Positions 29,616 through 40,831 of a stretch of DNA of 64,000 nucleotides are shown here, in pieces; position 1 is the stretch's first letter; every line of letters begins with the position of its first letter. Both the position numbers and the translations under genes were made by a program. Origin of the DNA: CADEED01 sp963842515 (lineage in GTDB: Bacteria; Pseudomonadota; Gammaproteobacteria; Steroidobacterales; Steroidobacteraceae). The notes under the pieces were generated by a model, which was given only the letters and a program-made list of their open reading frames with translations, was not told the DNA's origin and did no database searches. The stretch is from NCBI GenBank assembly GCA_963842515.1, contig CAWJGO010000001.1, positions 868,001 to 932,000 on the forward strand, read 5' to 3'.

Positions 29616-29645
29616 TTGAATTCTCGCATACGACTGGTCTATCTT
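29616..29645 (+). promoter_or_regulatory. Sigma-70-like promoter of the HNH gene, possibly leaderless
   Basis: TTGAAT (29616-29621) and TATCTT (29640-29645) are 18 bases apart. The -10 ends nine bases before ATG 29655, so transcription should begin at or next to the start codon. No Shine-Dalgarno is visible before the ATG, which fits. Confidence 0.4.
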
Positions 29646-29654
29646 ACACGCGCC

Positions 29655-30329
29655 ATGTTGGGCATCGATCTTGAAAAGGCAGACGATGGATTCTCCTCCG
29701 ATCTGCACCTCATTGCGGGCAACGTAAGTCGCGCGCTCTCCCAACTCGTGCTGCGCACCGACGTGTCGGGGATGCCGCTCGAGTGGATCGACTACAAGGA
29801 AGCGGCACGGCTCTACACCCAAGAACAGGTCGCTTATACCTGTGGCAGCCCGCTGTTCAAGCTCTACGGCGGTGTCAGCGCTCGCACCGGTTTTCGCACC
29901 GTGCTCGAAGTGAATTCCATCGTCGCCACCGTCGGGCACACCGGAAATCCGGGCAACACGCGCCACGATTACGTGCCGCCGCTCAACAACCAGACGTTGT
30001 TCCGGCGCGATGCGCATTTCTGCCTGTATTGCGCGCAGCGTTTTCCGGTGCGTGACTTGTCACGCGATCACATCCGGCCGTTCAGCCAGGGCGGGCGTGA
30101 TGTATGGACCAACGTGGTCGCGGCCTGCCGCCGCTGCAACAACCTCAAGGCGTCGCGTACGCCCGAGCAGGCCAGGATGCAGCTCATCGCGGTGCCCTTC
30201 ACGCCGACCTACGCGGAGTACATCTTCCTCAAGGGGCGGCGAGTACTCGCCGATCAGATGGAATATCTGCGCGCGCATTTCCCGCGCCACTCGCCGCTGC
30301 ACGCGCGGATCAAGCGTTACCTGAGCTAG
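29655..30329 (+). CDS. HNH endonuclease family protein
   Basis: 224 residues from ATG at 29655. The C-terminal half has the HNH fold: CLYCAQRF and CRRCNNLKASR supply four zinc cysteines, with DHIRPFSQGG holding the Asp-His of the active site and NVVAACRRCNN the Asn. The N-terminal ~110 residues are not recognised. Such stand-alone HNH proteins are common in proteobacterial housekeeping neighbourhoods and need not be defence genes. The longer frame from 29592 lacks a ribosome site. Confidence 0.82.
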   Translation: MLGIDLEKADDGFSSDLHLIAGNVSRALSQLVLRTDVSGMPLEWIDYKEAARLYTQEQVAYTCGSPLFKLYGGVSARTGFRTVLEVNSIVATVGHTGNPGNTRHDYVPPLNNQTLFRRDAHFCLYCAQRFPVRDLSRDHIRPFSQGGRDVWTNVVAACRRCNNLKASRTPEQARMQLIAVPFTPTYAEYIFLKGRRVLADQMEYLRAHFPRHSPLHARIKRYLS

Positions 30330-30333
30330 CTAT

Positions 30334-31092
30334 CTATTTAGCTGAAACCCGCAGCCAGAACCGCGCCACGACTTCCGCATGATCGGGCGAATGCCCGCGC
30401 ACGATGAGGTCGTAATCGCCCGCGTCCAGGCTGCCGGGATCGCGCAGCGTGAACGACAGCTGGGTGCGCCCCACGGGTTCCTGCCGCGATGAGCGCCAGG
30501 CGAGAGTGGCACCGTGACGTCTGACCAGGTCCATCTCGTATTCGGCGTACTGAGGGGTCTGCGGCGCGCTGCCTCCCGCGCATTCGAGCTCCACGGAGCC
30601 GTCCTCGCAGGTGAGCAATACGACGTCCGGGTCGATGACCAGCTCGCCCGGCGCATCCGCGAGCGAAAGGCTGACATCGGGCGCGCCGGCGGTGCCGCGA
30701 ACATTGCCGAGGCGCACGTTGCGCGAGGAGGCGATGCGTCGATCGTCGTTGGTGGCGAGCTGACCTGCAGTCGTCGCCGGCGTGTCCCAGCGAGGTACGA
30801 CCACGCGGAGAACAAGACCGACGGCCAGGACGACACTGGCCGCTGCAGCGAGCTGCCAACGTCGATCGTGGGCGGGTTGAACGGGCGGGCCGCGTTTCAA
30901 CCAACCACGGCGCGCCGCGCTCGACATGCCACGCCGCAAACGGCGCTCCATCTCGACTTCAGCGGCAAGTTCGGGGGATGCGACCAGCCAGGCTTCGAAT
31001 TCCGCACGTTCCGACCGCGAGAGGTCGCCTGCGACATAACGCGATACGAGCCGGGTCTGTTCCTCGAGCGAATTGCGATCAAGAGACTTCAT
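30334..31092 (-). CDS. Membrane anti-sigma factor of the CHAT/subtilase 2 cluster
   Basis: 252 residues. A helical cytoplasmic domain (VSRYVAGDLSRSERAEFEAW) typical of anti-sigma proteins without the zinc motif, a membrane helix (LAAAASVVLAVGLVLRVVV, about residues 80-98), then a ~150-residue beta-rich periplasmic domain ending in a Big-like strand pattern (GDYDLIVRGHSPDHAEVVARFWLRV). It is 15 bp downstream of the sigma factor. The periplasmic domain could receive a protease signal. Confidence 0.78.
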   Translation of the reverse strand: MKSLDRNSLEEQTRLVSRYVAGDLSRSERAEFEAWLVASPELAAEVEMERRLRRGMSSAARRGWLKRGPPVQPAHDRRWQLAAAASVVLAVGLVLRVVVPRWDTPATTAGQLATNDDRRIASSRNVRLGNVRGTAGAPDVSLSLADAPGELVIDPDVVLLTCEDGSVELECAGGSAPQTPQYAEYEMDLVRRHGATLAWRSSRQEPVGRTQLSFTLRDPGSLDAGDYDLIVRGHSPDHAEVVARFWLRVSAK

Positions 31093-31107
31093 GAGTGACT
31101 TGTGTCA

Positions 31108-31773
31108 TCAGGAGCCAAAATGTCTCACCCAAAACGTGAAAGACATCGCCAGCGGCAGCAAAATTGATGTAATTCGTGGAAACAGGGCCAGGTGGGGGGC
31201 ACGGCGCTCGATGATAGTGCGCAAACGGGTGCGTGCCCGCATGAGCACCCGGTCGAAGTGCTTAGGGGAAAGTCCGAGTTCGTGACACAACTGCTGCTTG
31301 TCCGTGCCGTCTAGATAGAACCGGATCAAAAGCTGCCGGTCGCGATCGGTGGGAAGTTCTTCGAGCAGCGCCGCCACCGCCTGCGCCAGTTGCCGGTCGT
31401 CGGAATCGGACAGATCGGTCTGCTCCGTCTCGAGATTCTGCGCAAGCTCGTCCACCAGCTCCGAATCCACCACGGTCTGCTGCCGAAGCATCTTGCGCGC
31501 CGCGTTGAGCGCGAGATTGCGCGCGGTGGCCGCGGCGAACGCGAACACCTTGCGCGGATCGTCGATGGTCCGCGCGCGCACGCGCTCCACCACGACGTGC
31601 AGCGTTTCCTGGGTCAGATCCTCAGGGTCGATCCAGCGATGAAAGGCGCCAAAACGCAGCACCGCGAGCACGCCAGGCCGCAACGCCGCGAGCATGCGCG
31701 ACTCGGCTTGCCGGTCGCCGGTCAGCGCGGCGGCGACGATACGTTCGATTTCGTCGAGCGGTATGGAGCTCAC
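31108..31773 (-). CDS. ECF-type sigma factor with a hydrophobic C-terminal tail
   Basis: 221 residues. Region 2 is WIDPEDLTQETLHVVVERV with VFAFAAATARNLALNAARK; region 4 is LPTDRDRQLLIRFYLDGTDK with the helix-turn-helix QQLCHELGLSPKHFDRVLMR. After region 4 the protein continues for about 25 residues with a hydrophobic stretch (ITSILLPLAMSFTFWV) that could contact the membrane. It lies 24 bp after subtilase 2 and just before its anti-sigma, on the same strand as the CHAT genes. Confidence 0.87.
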   Translation of the reverse strand: MSSIPLDEIERIVAAALTGDRQAESRMLAALRPGVLAVLRFGAFHRWIDPEDLTQETLHVVVERVRARTIDDPRKVFAFAAATARNLALNAARKMLRQQTVVDSELVDELAQNLETEQTDLSDSDDRQLAQAVAALLEELPTDRDRQLLIRFYLDGTDKQQLCHELGLSPKHFDRVLMRARTRLRTIIERRAPHLALFPRITSILLPLAMSFTFWVRHFGS

Positions 31774-31797
31774 GCGTCACCCGACGCGCGCAGGTAG

Positions 31798-33338
31798 TTA
31801 GTCGCAGCCGAGCGCCGCCATTGCGGTGCCACACGTGGCACCGGGGCCGAGATTGGCGAGCTCACGAAGGAAATCGACATGGATCCATGGATACCGCGTG
31901 GAATCGCTGCCCTTGCTCCTGCAGAACAGCAGACGTTTTATTTGCTGGGCGTCGCATGTGTTCAGCGGCGGGCTGCCCCAGACGAGCGCCACGGTACCGG
32001 ACACATATGCGGCGGCGCTCGATGCGCCGGCGGCTCCGGATAGAGCGTAGCCTCGCTCGGAATTCTCTGTGGTTGTCACCAGGATGTCCACGCCAGGTGC
32101 CTGGATTCGACCGTCCGTCGCACTTGGCCGGCCCTTAGGATTGAACAATTCATGTCCCCGCATATCGGCTGGCACCGCGGCGATCACGCCGGGCAGGCAA
32201 CGGTAGCGCGACGGGAAGTACTCGCGCACGGTGTCATCGCCGTCGAGGCTGGTCGCATAACCGGTGACGACGAGGCGGCGCTTCATTTCATCGCCGCCGA
32301 CCGCAGCCCGGATCGCTTCGGCAATGGCACGGCTGTCGACCGGCCATTTGGCGCTTATGTTGATCACATCGGCGTCACCCATTACGGCGGCGTCAATGCC
32401 GGCCGCGATGGTCGAGAGTCGCGCCAGCAGCCCGCGATCCACGCGAGCTGATGACAATGGGCAGCAGACGGCTGTTCGGGGCGACGCCGGCCACGCCGAT
32501 GCCGTTGTCCATGCGGCCGCCAATAGTCCCTGCCATCTCGGTTCCGTGAGGAAAACATCGCCCGCTGATCGCGCAGCGTGCGTTGACTCGGCTTTCTTGC
32601 GAGCGCGCTGGCTCGCGCGACTTCAACGAGATTGCTATCCCACTGACCAGATCCTCGTGTGAGGCGTCGATGCCGGAATCGAGAACGGCCACGATGCGTG
32701 GCAGAGAGCGAGCCGCGATCGTCGAATCCCAGCCGATCTTCGAATGACCCCAGAGCTCTTCAATGCAAGGATCATTTGGGAAGCTGCTGCGGGCCGAGCG
32801 TTGCCAGCAGGACGGTGTGGCGCCAGGCTCGGTGAACAGCTCGAGCGACGTCGTCAGGAAGTCCGGACCGTCGCAATCGGGCTCCGCGTAGGACACCAGG
32901 GGCGAATCGAGGAATTCGCGCAATCGGGGTCCGGACATCCGCGGGGCGAATGACGACGACCAGGAAGGTCCGCGCGAATTCCACGCTCTTGACGAGTCGT
33001 GTGTTGCCGGCCCAATTCGCGAGCCGCTGCAGTTCTATCCCTGGCGCCGGAAACACAATAAAACGCGCCGGCAACGGATACGCTGCCGACGCGTTTTCGC
33101 GATCCTTGCTTCGACGATACGACATTCCGGCCCACCGGGCGCAGGCTGCGCGCTGGTCGAATCGTTCCTGGCCCAGCGAATCGAAATACGCGGCGACTGC
33201 TGGTGGCGCGCGTTGCCGCTGTGAAATCGGGACAGCACCGTCGCCGCAAATCTCAGGCACCGCGCCGCGCGCCAGGGACATACCGAGCACCACCGCTGTC
33301 AGCAACGGCCAGGGTGATCGGATGCCCCCGCGCTTCAT
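31798..33338 (-). CDS. Secreted subtilisin-like serine protease, subtilase 2 (two frameshifts)
   Basis: Three overlapping minus-strand frames together make one S8 protease: a signal peptide and pro-region (start 33338, LLTAVVLGMSLARGAV), a middle frame with IVAVLDSGIDASHEDL (Asp) and HGTEMAGTIGG (His), and a last frame with DVINISAKWP and the Ser region GAAGASSAAAYVSGTVALVW. Removing one base near 32935-32948 and one near 32440-32455 gives a single frame of 512 residues with a full triad. The serine motif GASSAAA departs from the usual GTSxAxP. The small secreted gene upstream ends 12 bp before it. Confidence 0.8.
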
Positions 33339-33350
33339 CTGCCGATCGCC

Positions 33351-33905
33351 TTAGCCGCCGCCGCCGATGACGACGCCGCCGCCCGTCAGGCGCGAGGGCG
33401 AATCAACCAGGATCGCCACCGACTGCTTGCCCGAGGGTCCGGCCACTACCGGGAAGACGATCACATCGTGCAACTCCACAGCGTTCTTGCCCGTGGCCGG
33501 TTGCAGCGCGACGTCCTTGCTGCGCAGCCGATGGCAGGAGGCCAGCACTTCGGCGTTGCCCGCCTTCACGTCTTCGACGGTGCAGAAGCGGTCACCGCGC
33601 GTGAGCGTCAGAACGACAGCGCAACCCGGAGCCATGTCCATGCGCCACGGACCCTTTTGCGTCGCGGCCTGACGTGTGCAGATGCGCACGTTGTCGGCGT
33701 CGGCATCGTATGTGAACGTGAGCTTGCCGCCGACCGGCATCAGGTTGTTCGAGCTCGCGGACTCGATGGTGATTTCCTTGCCGAGCAATCCGGCAATCGA
33801 AGCATCCGGCTCCGCGGCGATCGCGGTGGTCGTACCTAACAACATTGCGGCCGCGAGCGCCGCCATCATCCCCATTCTCGACGACTGGACAAATTGAAAC
33901 TGCAT
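33351..33905 (-). CDS. Small secreted protein of the CHAT cluster
   Basis: 184 residues with a signal peptide (MGMMAALAAAMLLGTTTAIAA), a beta-rich mature part with four cysteines (VRICTRQA, PGCAVVL, RFCTVED, ASCHRLRS) and a Gly-rich end (LTGGGVVIGGGG). No family recognised. AAGGAG precedes the ATG at good distance. It lies 53 bp after CHAT1 and 12 bp before subtilase 2, so it is probably in the same transcript. Confidence 0.75.
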   Translation of the reverse strand: MQFQFVQSSRMGMMAALAAAMLLGTTTAIAAEPDASIAGLLGKEITIESASSNNLMPVGGKLTFTYDADADNVRICTRQAATQKGPWRMDMAPGCAVVLTLTRGDRFCTVEDVKAGNAEVLASCHRLRSKDVALQPATGKNAVELHDVIVFPVVAGPSGKQSVAILVDSPSRLTGGGVVIGGGG

Positions 33906-33958
33906 GTTCGCACTCCTTGAGATATGTAGAAGCCCTGTTCAATGAACTGCTTGCGGGC

Positions 33959-36900
33959 TTACGGAAACTCGTTGGCCCGCACCACGAAACTCGACCACAC
34001 CGCCGCATTGGCAGTGCCGCGGGTGCGCAGCTGCGCGGCGCGCAGCGCATCCGCCGCGCGGCCGCTAAGGCGATAGGCGCTGTAGAATTCATTCATGAAT
34101 CTGGCGGTGGCGGCGTCTTCGATGGGCCACAACGCCGCAACTACCGAACGCGAGCCATTGGCAAGAAATCCATAGGCGAGGCCGAGTACGCCTTCGCCGC
34201 GCAATCGCCCACCGTCACCGGTGTCGCACCCCGACAGCACGACGAGGTCGGCGCGCAGGCCTGCCGCCCTGATTTCGCTGACCGACAATTTCGAATCCGT
34301 GAGCAGCGCGCCATCCGGCGAATACTCGCTGAGGTACAACGCGGATTGCTCCGGCGCATCCGCGTGCGCCGCGGCGTGCGTGGCGAAGTGCAGGACGGAC
34401 AGATTGCCCTGCGCCAGCTGCAGCACTCGCGCGCCGGTCGCCTCGAACCCGCTGATCTGCAGAGTCCCGGTCGCACCGAGCGCGCTCGACACGGCGCGCG
34501 CCTCCAGAGCGGAGTACGGCAACCTCGTGAGCTTGTTAGGCGAGATCGCCAAGGGTCCGCGTAGAGTGCCGCCTTTGCCGCCCGAGGCGATCAGCCGCCG
34601 GTCGTCGGCGGCATATACGGGATCGAATATCACCGCCACATGTTTGCCGCGCGTCGGACTTGCATGGCTGCCCTGCAAAGCCAGTGCGAGCGAGGGCGAA
34701 TAGCCTAGGACAAATCGATCCACGAGCACTTCGCGATCCGTGCCGGGTAATGGTACAGCGGCGAATGGCAGGCCATTCAGCGGTCCGTCGGGAATTATCA
34801 GCATGCGTTTCTCGGTGACGCCGTTGAGCAAGCCGCCGAACAGGCGTTTGCTGGCGTCGCGCGATGCAGCGCTCCTGAACCTCTGCGCCTCGACGAACTC
34901 GTCGGTGACGCTGGCCAGATCCGCCCTGCCGGTGAGCACAGCGTGCCGCAGCTCATTGCGACGCAGCAGCCACGCATGCGTGGTCGCATCGCCAACGAAG
35001 TACGCCAGCACCGCCGTGTCCGGCGGGAGACGGGATTGAAGTTCCTGCAGCGAATCGGTAAGTGTTCTGCTTCCCGCGGCCACCGAATCCTGGCGCACAC
35101 GGTGTGCGTCTATTCGTGCGCGCGTCTCGACGATCGCGCGGCGCAATTCCTGAGTGCCCGAATCTGCGGCATCGGCATTCTGCATGCGCGTTTCGAGCCG
35201 CAGCTGTTGCGAGGTGAGCTGTGCGCGCAATGCGTCGCCCTTCGGATCGACTGCCCGGACGCCGCGGCGCGGCTCGTCGGCGAGCAGATCCGCGAGCGAG
35301 CGTGCCCGCACGTTCTCCGCGATGCGGAATGCGCGCCAGGACTTCTCGTCGTCGTCTTCGCCGTCGGAAGCGAACTCCGCGGCGATGCGGACCTCATAAG
35401 GGAGGTAACGGGCCGAGAGAAAACGCGCCCGCCACTCCGGATTGGCGGATTTGATCCGGATGCGGCCGACGATCGACACGGCTTCGTCCGCGGCGGCGAT
35501 GGCGCCGGGCACATTGTTTGACGCCAATAACGCCTGAGCCAGCGCGGTATTCGTGTCGATGCGATTGAACTCGAGTCCGAGCGCGACATATTGCTTGTCG
35601 GCGGCGCGCAGATCGGCGATTGCGGCGGCAGGATTTTTCTGGACGAGTCTCAGCCGGCCGCGCTCGGCCAAAGCTTCGGCGCGCGACAGGGGATTGGCGG
35701 ATTCGAGCGCCTTGACGAGTTCGTCCTCGGCGCCGCGCAGGTCTCCGAGCGCGCGCAACTCGCTGGCGATGAGTACGCGCGAGCGCGCGACATTTTGCGG
35801 GTTGGCGTCGATCTGCACGGACTTGCGCAGGTATTCGAGTGCGAGGTCGTGTTGACCCATTGCGGATGCCGCATTGCCGGCAACACGCAGCGCCGGCGCT
35901 TCCCTGGCGGTGTCGCCGATGCGCTCCTGCACGGCGATCGCGGATCGCAGTGTCTCGAGCGAACGTTGCAGGTCGCCAGTGCGGAAATACAGGCCTCCCA
36001 GCGCGGAGAGCTGCAGAGCCTGTTCGAGTGGCCGGTCTTGCGCCACGTACATCTGCAGCGCGTCCGTGTGCAGTTCCAGCGCGCGATCGAAGTCCCCGAG
36101 AGCGATGAGGCAGAAGCCATAGTTGTTGAGTATTGCCGCGTACAGCGCCGGCTGACGGTCGCGTTCGATCAGCGGCAGCAACTGTGAATACTCCCGCGCG
36201 GCCTCGGCGATGAAACCAATGCGGTAGTGGACCCAGGCGAGATTTGCGAGCGACGTAACCTCTTCACCGACGTCTTTGTTGGCGCGCGCCATCGCGATCG
36301 CCTGGTTCAAAAACTTCGCCGCTTCCGCGTCCTCGCCGAGATAGATCGCGCGGACTCCACGCATGTTTACGGCGTATTCGGCGCTCATCGGCAGACCACG
36401 TTTGCCGAAGAACTCCGCGGCCTCGGCAAGGCGGCGCTCGGCAGCGTCGTAGAGCGCACGCTGGGCGGCGCGTTGCGTACTCGCGTTCATGGCGACCGCG
36501 ATCTCGAGCTCAGAAGCCGCGCGCAACATTGCGGCCCTTTTGACGCCAACCTCGTCATCGATGTCTTCGAACGATTCCGTGGCGGCTTCCGCGGCGCGAA
36601 TCGCGGCCAGGCGGTCTTCGATCAGCAGATATTGCAGGTGGCCGAGCGTGTACTGCGCCTGGGCTTGCGCCACGTCGTCGCGCGCCAGCTCGAAGTGTGC
36701 AACCGCTTCGTTGAGCAGGGCGGCCGCTTTCGCCAAGGACTCGCGGGTGCCGGCCGCGCTCTGCGCTCCTGCCAGACCGAAAGCCACGAATCCCAGTTCG
36801 CGTTCATCGGGTGCCGCAGTATCAGCACGCCGCCAGCGGGCCGCGCGCAACGTCGCGCTTCCGCGCTTGGTGCGATGGTCGAGGCTACGCAACTCGACGC

Positions 36901-37253
36901 GCAGGTCACCGGCCGCTCTTCAGACTAGCTACCTGAACATGAAGACCATGGCGCGGCACTGCGTCCTGGACTTCCGCATGCTCACCACTGTCGCCAACGA
37001 CGACGATGCGCAAGTCGATGTCCTGCTCGCGCGCGTCGATGAGATAGGTCCCGGGCTCGAGGTGCAGTGTGACGATCGCCGGCTGTGTTGCCATCGACGA
37101 CTGAGCTGCGCGGAGTAGGTGGTCAGCAGGTCGTCGGACGTGATTCCTGGCGCAGGCGGTGAGCGCGAGTGCGCAGCCACCGCAAAGAATTTGCAGCACG
37201 CGCGTCCGCGAATATTTTTCCAGGTAGGTAGCGACGTGATCGCGCACGGACAT
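33959..37253 (-). CDS. CHAT1: TPR-CHAT protease lipoprotein (N-terminal frameshifts)
   Basis: N terminus from ATG 37253 is a lipoprotein signal (lipobox LTAC after VLQILCGGCALA). A ~100-residue beta domain follows (TLHLEPGTYLIDAREQDIDL), then about 12 TPR-like helical repeats, then a C-terminal CHAT caspase-like domain with LHFATHAAAH (catalytic His, near 34378) and VVLSGCDTGDG (catalytic Cys, near 34230). Compared with CHAT2 there are four single-base insertions, three at 37083-37142 and one at 36909-36915; removing them leaves one frame of 1096 residues. Everything from 36892 to 33959 is open. First gene of the likely operon with subtilase 2 and sigma. Confidence 0.85.
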
Positions 37254-37497
37254 TTGAAGCGAATCCCACGCGGCGGGGGCTAATGTTTACAGGCACATGC
37301 ATTGTGCCGCAATCGGCGACGCAAATAGTAGGCAGGGTTTGTAGTAAGTCCAGTGCGGAAAAATATTTGCGTCGAAAGCGCGCTGCAGGTGGGAGAAATC
37401 GCGAAGTCGTGACACTTAATACAAATGGCCAGCGTGCTTCGCAGGCGACCCGCGCCGTCGGCGCCCGGCCGGCGGCCATCCGGGATTGGTAGTTAGT
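35700..37497. repeat. Direct repeat copy A (CHAT1 5' half and upstream region)
   Basis: This stretch recurs at 39270-41075, offset by about 3.58 kb, nearly identical apart from single-base indels and scattered substitutions. Similarity falls off gradually towards the 3' side of the gene, below about 35700. It ends near the shared GGTAGTTAGTTAA just past the block upstream of CHAT1. Confidence 0.8.
37282..37416 (-). promoter_or_regulatory. Conserved upstream block of CHAT1
   Basis: Part of a 243-bp gap between CHAT2 and CHAT1. It shares with the other two CHAT genes GGCAGGGTTTGTAGTAAGTC (37331-37350, plus-strand reading), AATGTTTACAGGCAC (from 37282) and GAAGTCGTGACACT (to 37416). The 20-mer is 78 bases upstream of the start codon. 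Probably contains the promoter. The rest of the gap shows no gene. Confidence 0.6.
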
Positions 37498-40400
37498 TAA
37501 GACGGCGGCGCGCGCGGCTCAGGGCAGTTCGTTGGCGCGCACGACGAAACTCGACCACACGGCCGGCGCCGCGCGTTCCGCGGGTGCGCAGCTGCGCGGT
37601 GCGGAGCGCGTCCGAGGCGCGGCCGGACGCCCGGTAGGCCGCGTAGAACTCTTCCATGAAACGCGCCGTGAGCGCGTCTTCCACCGGCCACAGCGATGCG
37701 ATCACGGTGTGCGAGCCGTTGGCGAGGAAACCGTAGGTGAGTCCGAGCACGCCTTCGCCGCGCAACTCGCGGCCGTCGCCGGCGGCGCAGCCGCTCAGCA
37801 CGACGACGTCGGCGCGCAACCGCTGCGCGCGATGTCATCCAGCCGTCAGCCGGTCGGTAGTCAGCCTCGATCCGTCGGCGGCGTATTCGGAAGGAACAAC
37901 GCGACTGCTCGGGAGCTCGCGGCGAGCGACGCGTGTGTCGCGAAGTGCAGTACGCCCAGGTTCGCCGATGGCAGCTCGATGACGCGGCGGGCGGTGGCGT
38001 TGAAGCCCGCGAGCTCGATGACGTCGGTGCCGTCGAAGCCGCACGACGGCGCGCGCTTCGATGGCCGAGTAGGGCAGGCGCGCCGAGCCTCGCAGCTGAG
38101 CCTTCGGCGCCGCGGTAGTTCGCCGGTTGGTTGGTCGCTATGGTTAGCCGTCGATCATCGGGCGTGTACACCGGATCGGAGATGACCGCGATCCGGCGTG
38201 CTCGATCGGTCGCCGCGCCCTGGTGCTCATGGCAAGACGCGAGCGACGGCGCGGTTGTTATGACGAATCGATCGATCAACAGCTCACGCGGACGTCCGTT
38301 CGGCATCGGCAATGCCGCGAAAGGCAAGCCGTTCAGCGGACCGTCCGGCAGCACGAGCAATCGCCCGGCCTTCACGCCGTCCAGCAGGTTGCCTAACAAC
38401 GGTTCGAACCTCGAGGCGACTGCCGTATTGATCCCGGTTTGCTGGGTCTTGACGAACGCATCCACTAGCTTCTGCAGTCTGCCGCGAGCTGGAAGGACCC
38501 CGTGCCGCACTCCATGCGAGTCAATATCCAGGCATGCGACCCCTGGTCCCCAACGAAGTATGCAAGCACTGCTGTGTCGTCAGGCAGACGTGACTGAACG
38601 TCCCGCAACGATTCGGTCAATAAGCTGTCGCCCGCCACCACCGATTTCTGTTGCACTTGGTGCGCATCGATCTTCGTGCGCGTTTCGACGATCGTGCGGC
38701 GGAGCTTGCGGTGCCCAGAATCGTTCGTATCCGCACCTTGCATGAGTGTTTCGAGTCGCAGCTGCTGCAGCGTGAGTTGTCGCGCGCAGCGCGTCGCCTT
38801 GCGGATCGAGATCTCTGCACCGTCGGCGTCGGCTGGTCGGCGAGCAGATCGGCAAGCGAACGGGCGCGGACGTTTTCGGCAATCCGGAATGCACGCCAGC
38901 ACCTGCTCTTTGGTCGACCTTCGCCGAAGAGGCAAACTCCGCGGCAATGCGCGACTTCGTATGGTTGATAGCGCGCCGACAGAAAGCGCGCGCGCCATTC
39001 CGGATTGGCGGATTTGAGGCGGATGCGGCTGACGATCGACACGGCTTCGTCGGCGGCGGCGATGGCGCCGGGCAACATCATTTGACGCGAGTAACGCCTG
39101 AGACAGTGCGGTATTCGTGTCGATGCGATTGAACTCGAGCTCCGAGCGCGATGTATTGCTTGTCGGCGGCGCGAAGGTCGGCGATCGCGGCGGCATGATT
39201 CTTCTGTGACGAGTCTCAGCCGGCCGCGCTCGGCCAGCGCTTCGGCGCGCGACAGCGGATTCGCTGATTCGAGCGCCTTGACGGAGCTCGTCCTCGGCAC
39301 CGCGCAGGTCTCCGAGCGCGCGCAACTCGCTGGCGATGAGTACGCGCGAGCGCGCGACGTTTTGCGGGTTGGCTGTCGATCTGCACGGACTTGCGCAGGT
39401 ATTCGAGCGCGAGGTCGTGTTGACCCGAATTGCGGATGCCGCATTGCCGGCAACACGTAGCGCGGGCGCTTCCCTGGCGGTGTCGCCGATGCGCTCCTGC
39501 ACGGCGATCGCGGATCGCAGTGTCTCGAGCGAACGCTGCAGGTCGCCGGTGCGGAAATACAGGCCTACCGAGCGCGGAGAGCTGCAGAGCCTGCTTCGAG
39601 CTGGCCGGTCTTGGGCGACGTACATCTGCAGCGCGTCCGTGTGCAGTTCCAGCGCGCGATCGAAGTCGCCGAGAGCGATGAGGCAGAAGCCATAGTTGTT
39701 GAGAATTGCCGCGTACAGCGCCGGCTGACGATCGCGTTCGATCAGCGGCAGCAACTGTGAATATTCCCGCGCGGCCTCGGCGATGAAACCAATGCGGTAG
39801 TGAACCCAGGCGAGATTCGCGAGCGACGTGACCTCTTCACCGACGTCTTTGTTGGCGCGCGCCATCGCGATCGCCTGCGTTCAAAAACTTCGCCGCTTCA
39901 TCGCATCCTCGCCGAGATAGATCGCGCGGACTCCACGCATGTTTACGGCGTATTCGGCGCTCATCGGCAGACCACGTTTGCCGAAGAACTCCGCGGCCTC
40001 GGCAAGGCGGCGATCGGCAGCGTCGTAGAGCGCACGCTGGCGGCGCGTTGCGTACTCGCGTTCATGGCGGACCGCGATCTCGAGCTCAGAAGCCGCGCGC
40101 AACGTTGCGGCCCTTGTGGATGCCAACCTCGTCATCGATGTCTTCGAACGATTCCGTGGCGGCTTCCGCGGCGCGAATCGCGGCCAGGCGGTCTTCGATC
40201 AGAAGATATTGCAGGTGGCCGAGCGTGTACTGCGCCTGGGCCCTTGCGCCACGTCGTCGCGCGCCAGCTCGAAGTGTGCAACCGCTTCGTTCAAGCAGGG
40301 CGGCCGCTTTCGCCAAGGACTCGCGGGTGACCGGCCGCGCGTCTGCGCTACCTGCCAGACCGAAAGCCACGAATCCCAGTTCGCGTTCATCGGGTGCCGC

Positions 40401-40831
40401 AGTATAGCACGCCGCCAGCGGGCCGCGCGCAACGTCGCGTTTCCGCGCTTGGTGCGATGGTCGAGGCTACGCAACTCCACACGCAGGTCACCGGCGCTCT
40501 TCAGACTAGCTACCTGAACATGAAGACCATGGCGCGGCACTGCGTCCTGGACTTCCGCATGCTCACCACTGTCGCCAACGACGACCATGCGCAAGTCGAT
40601 GTCCTGCTCGCGCGCGTCGATGAGATAGGTCCCGGGCTCGAGGTGCAGTGTGACGATCGCCGGCTTGTTGCCATCGACACTGAGCTGCGCGGAGTAGGTG
40701 GTCAGCAGGTCGTCGGAGTGGTTCCTGGCGCAGGCGGTGAGCGCGAGTGCGCAGCCACCGCAAAGAATTTGCAGCACGCGCGTCCGCGAATATTTTTGCA
40801 GGTAGGTAGCGACGCGATCGCGCACGGACAT
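37497..40831 (-). pseudogene. CHAT2: TPR-CHAT lipoprotein with many frameshifts (mosaic copy)
   Basis: The N-terminal ~200 codons from ATG 40831 are open: lipobox LTAC, then YSAQLSVDGNKPAIVTLHL and the beta domain. After that the TPR region is spread over several frames, and the CHAT domain is also broken; its parts are LPDGPLNGLPFAALPM, VVLSGCAAGDGRELRGEG and the end around 37500. Most differences from CHAT1 are single extra bases, a few single missing bases. The 5' half is nearly identical to CHAT1, the 3' third is closer to CHAT3. It may be a working gene with sequence errors rather than a dead gene. Confidence 0.7.

Noticed and set aside
29655..30329. HNH protein as part of a restriction or toxin system.
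   Set aside because: No methyltransferase, immunity or partner gene is next to it, and it stands alone between the transhydrogenase operon and the CHAT cluster.
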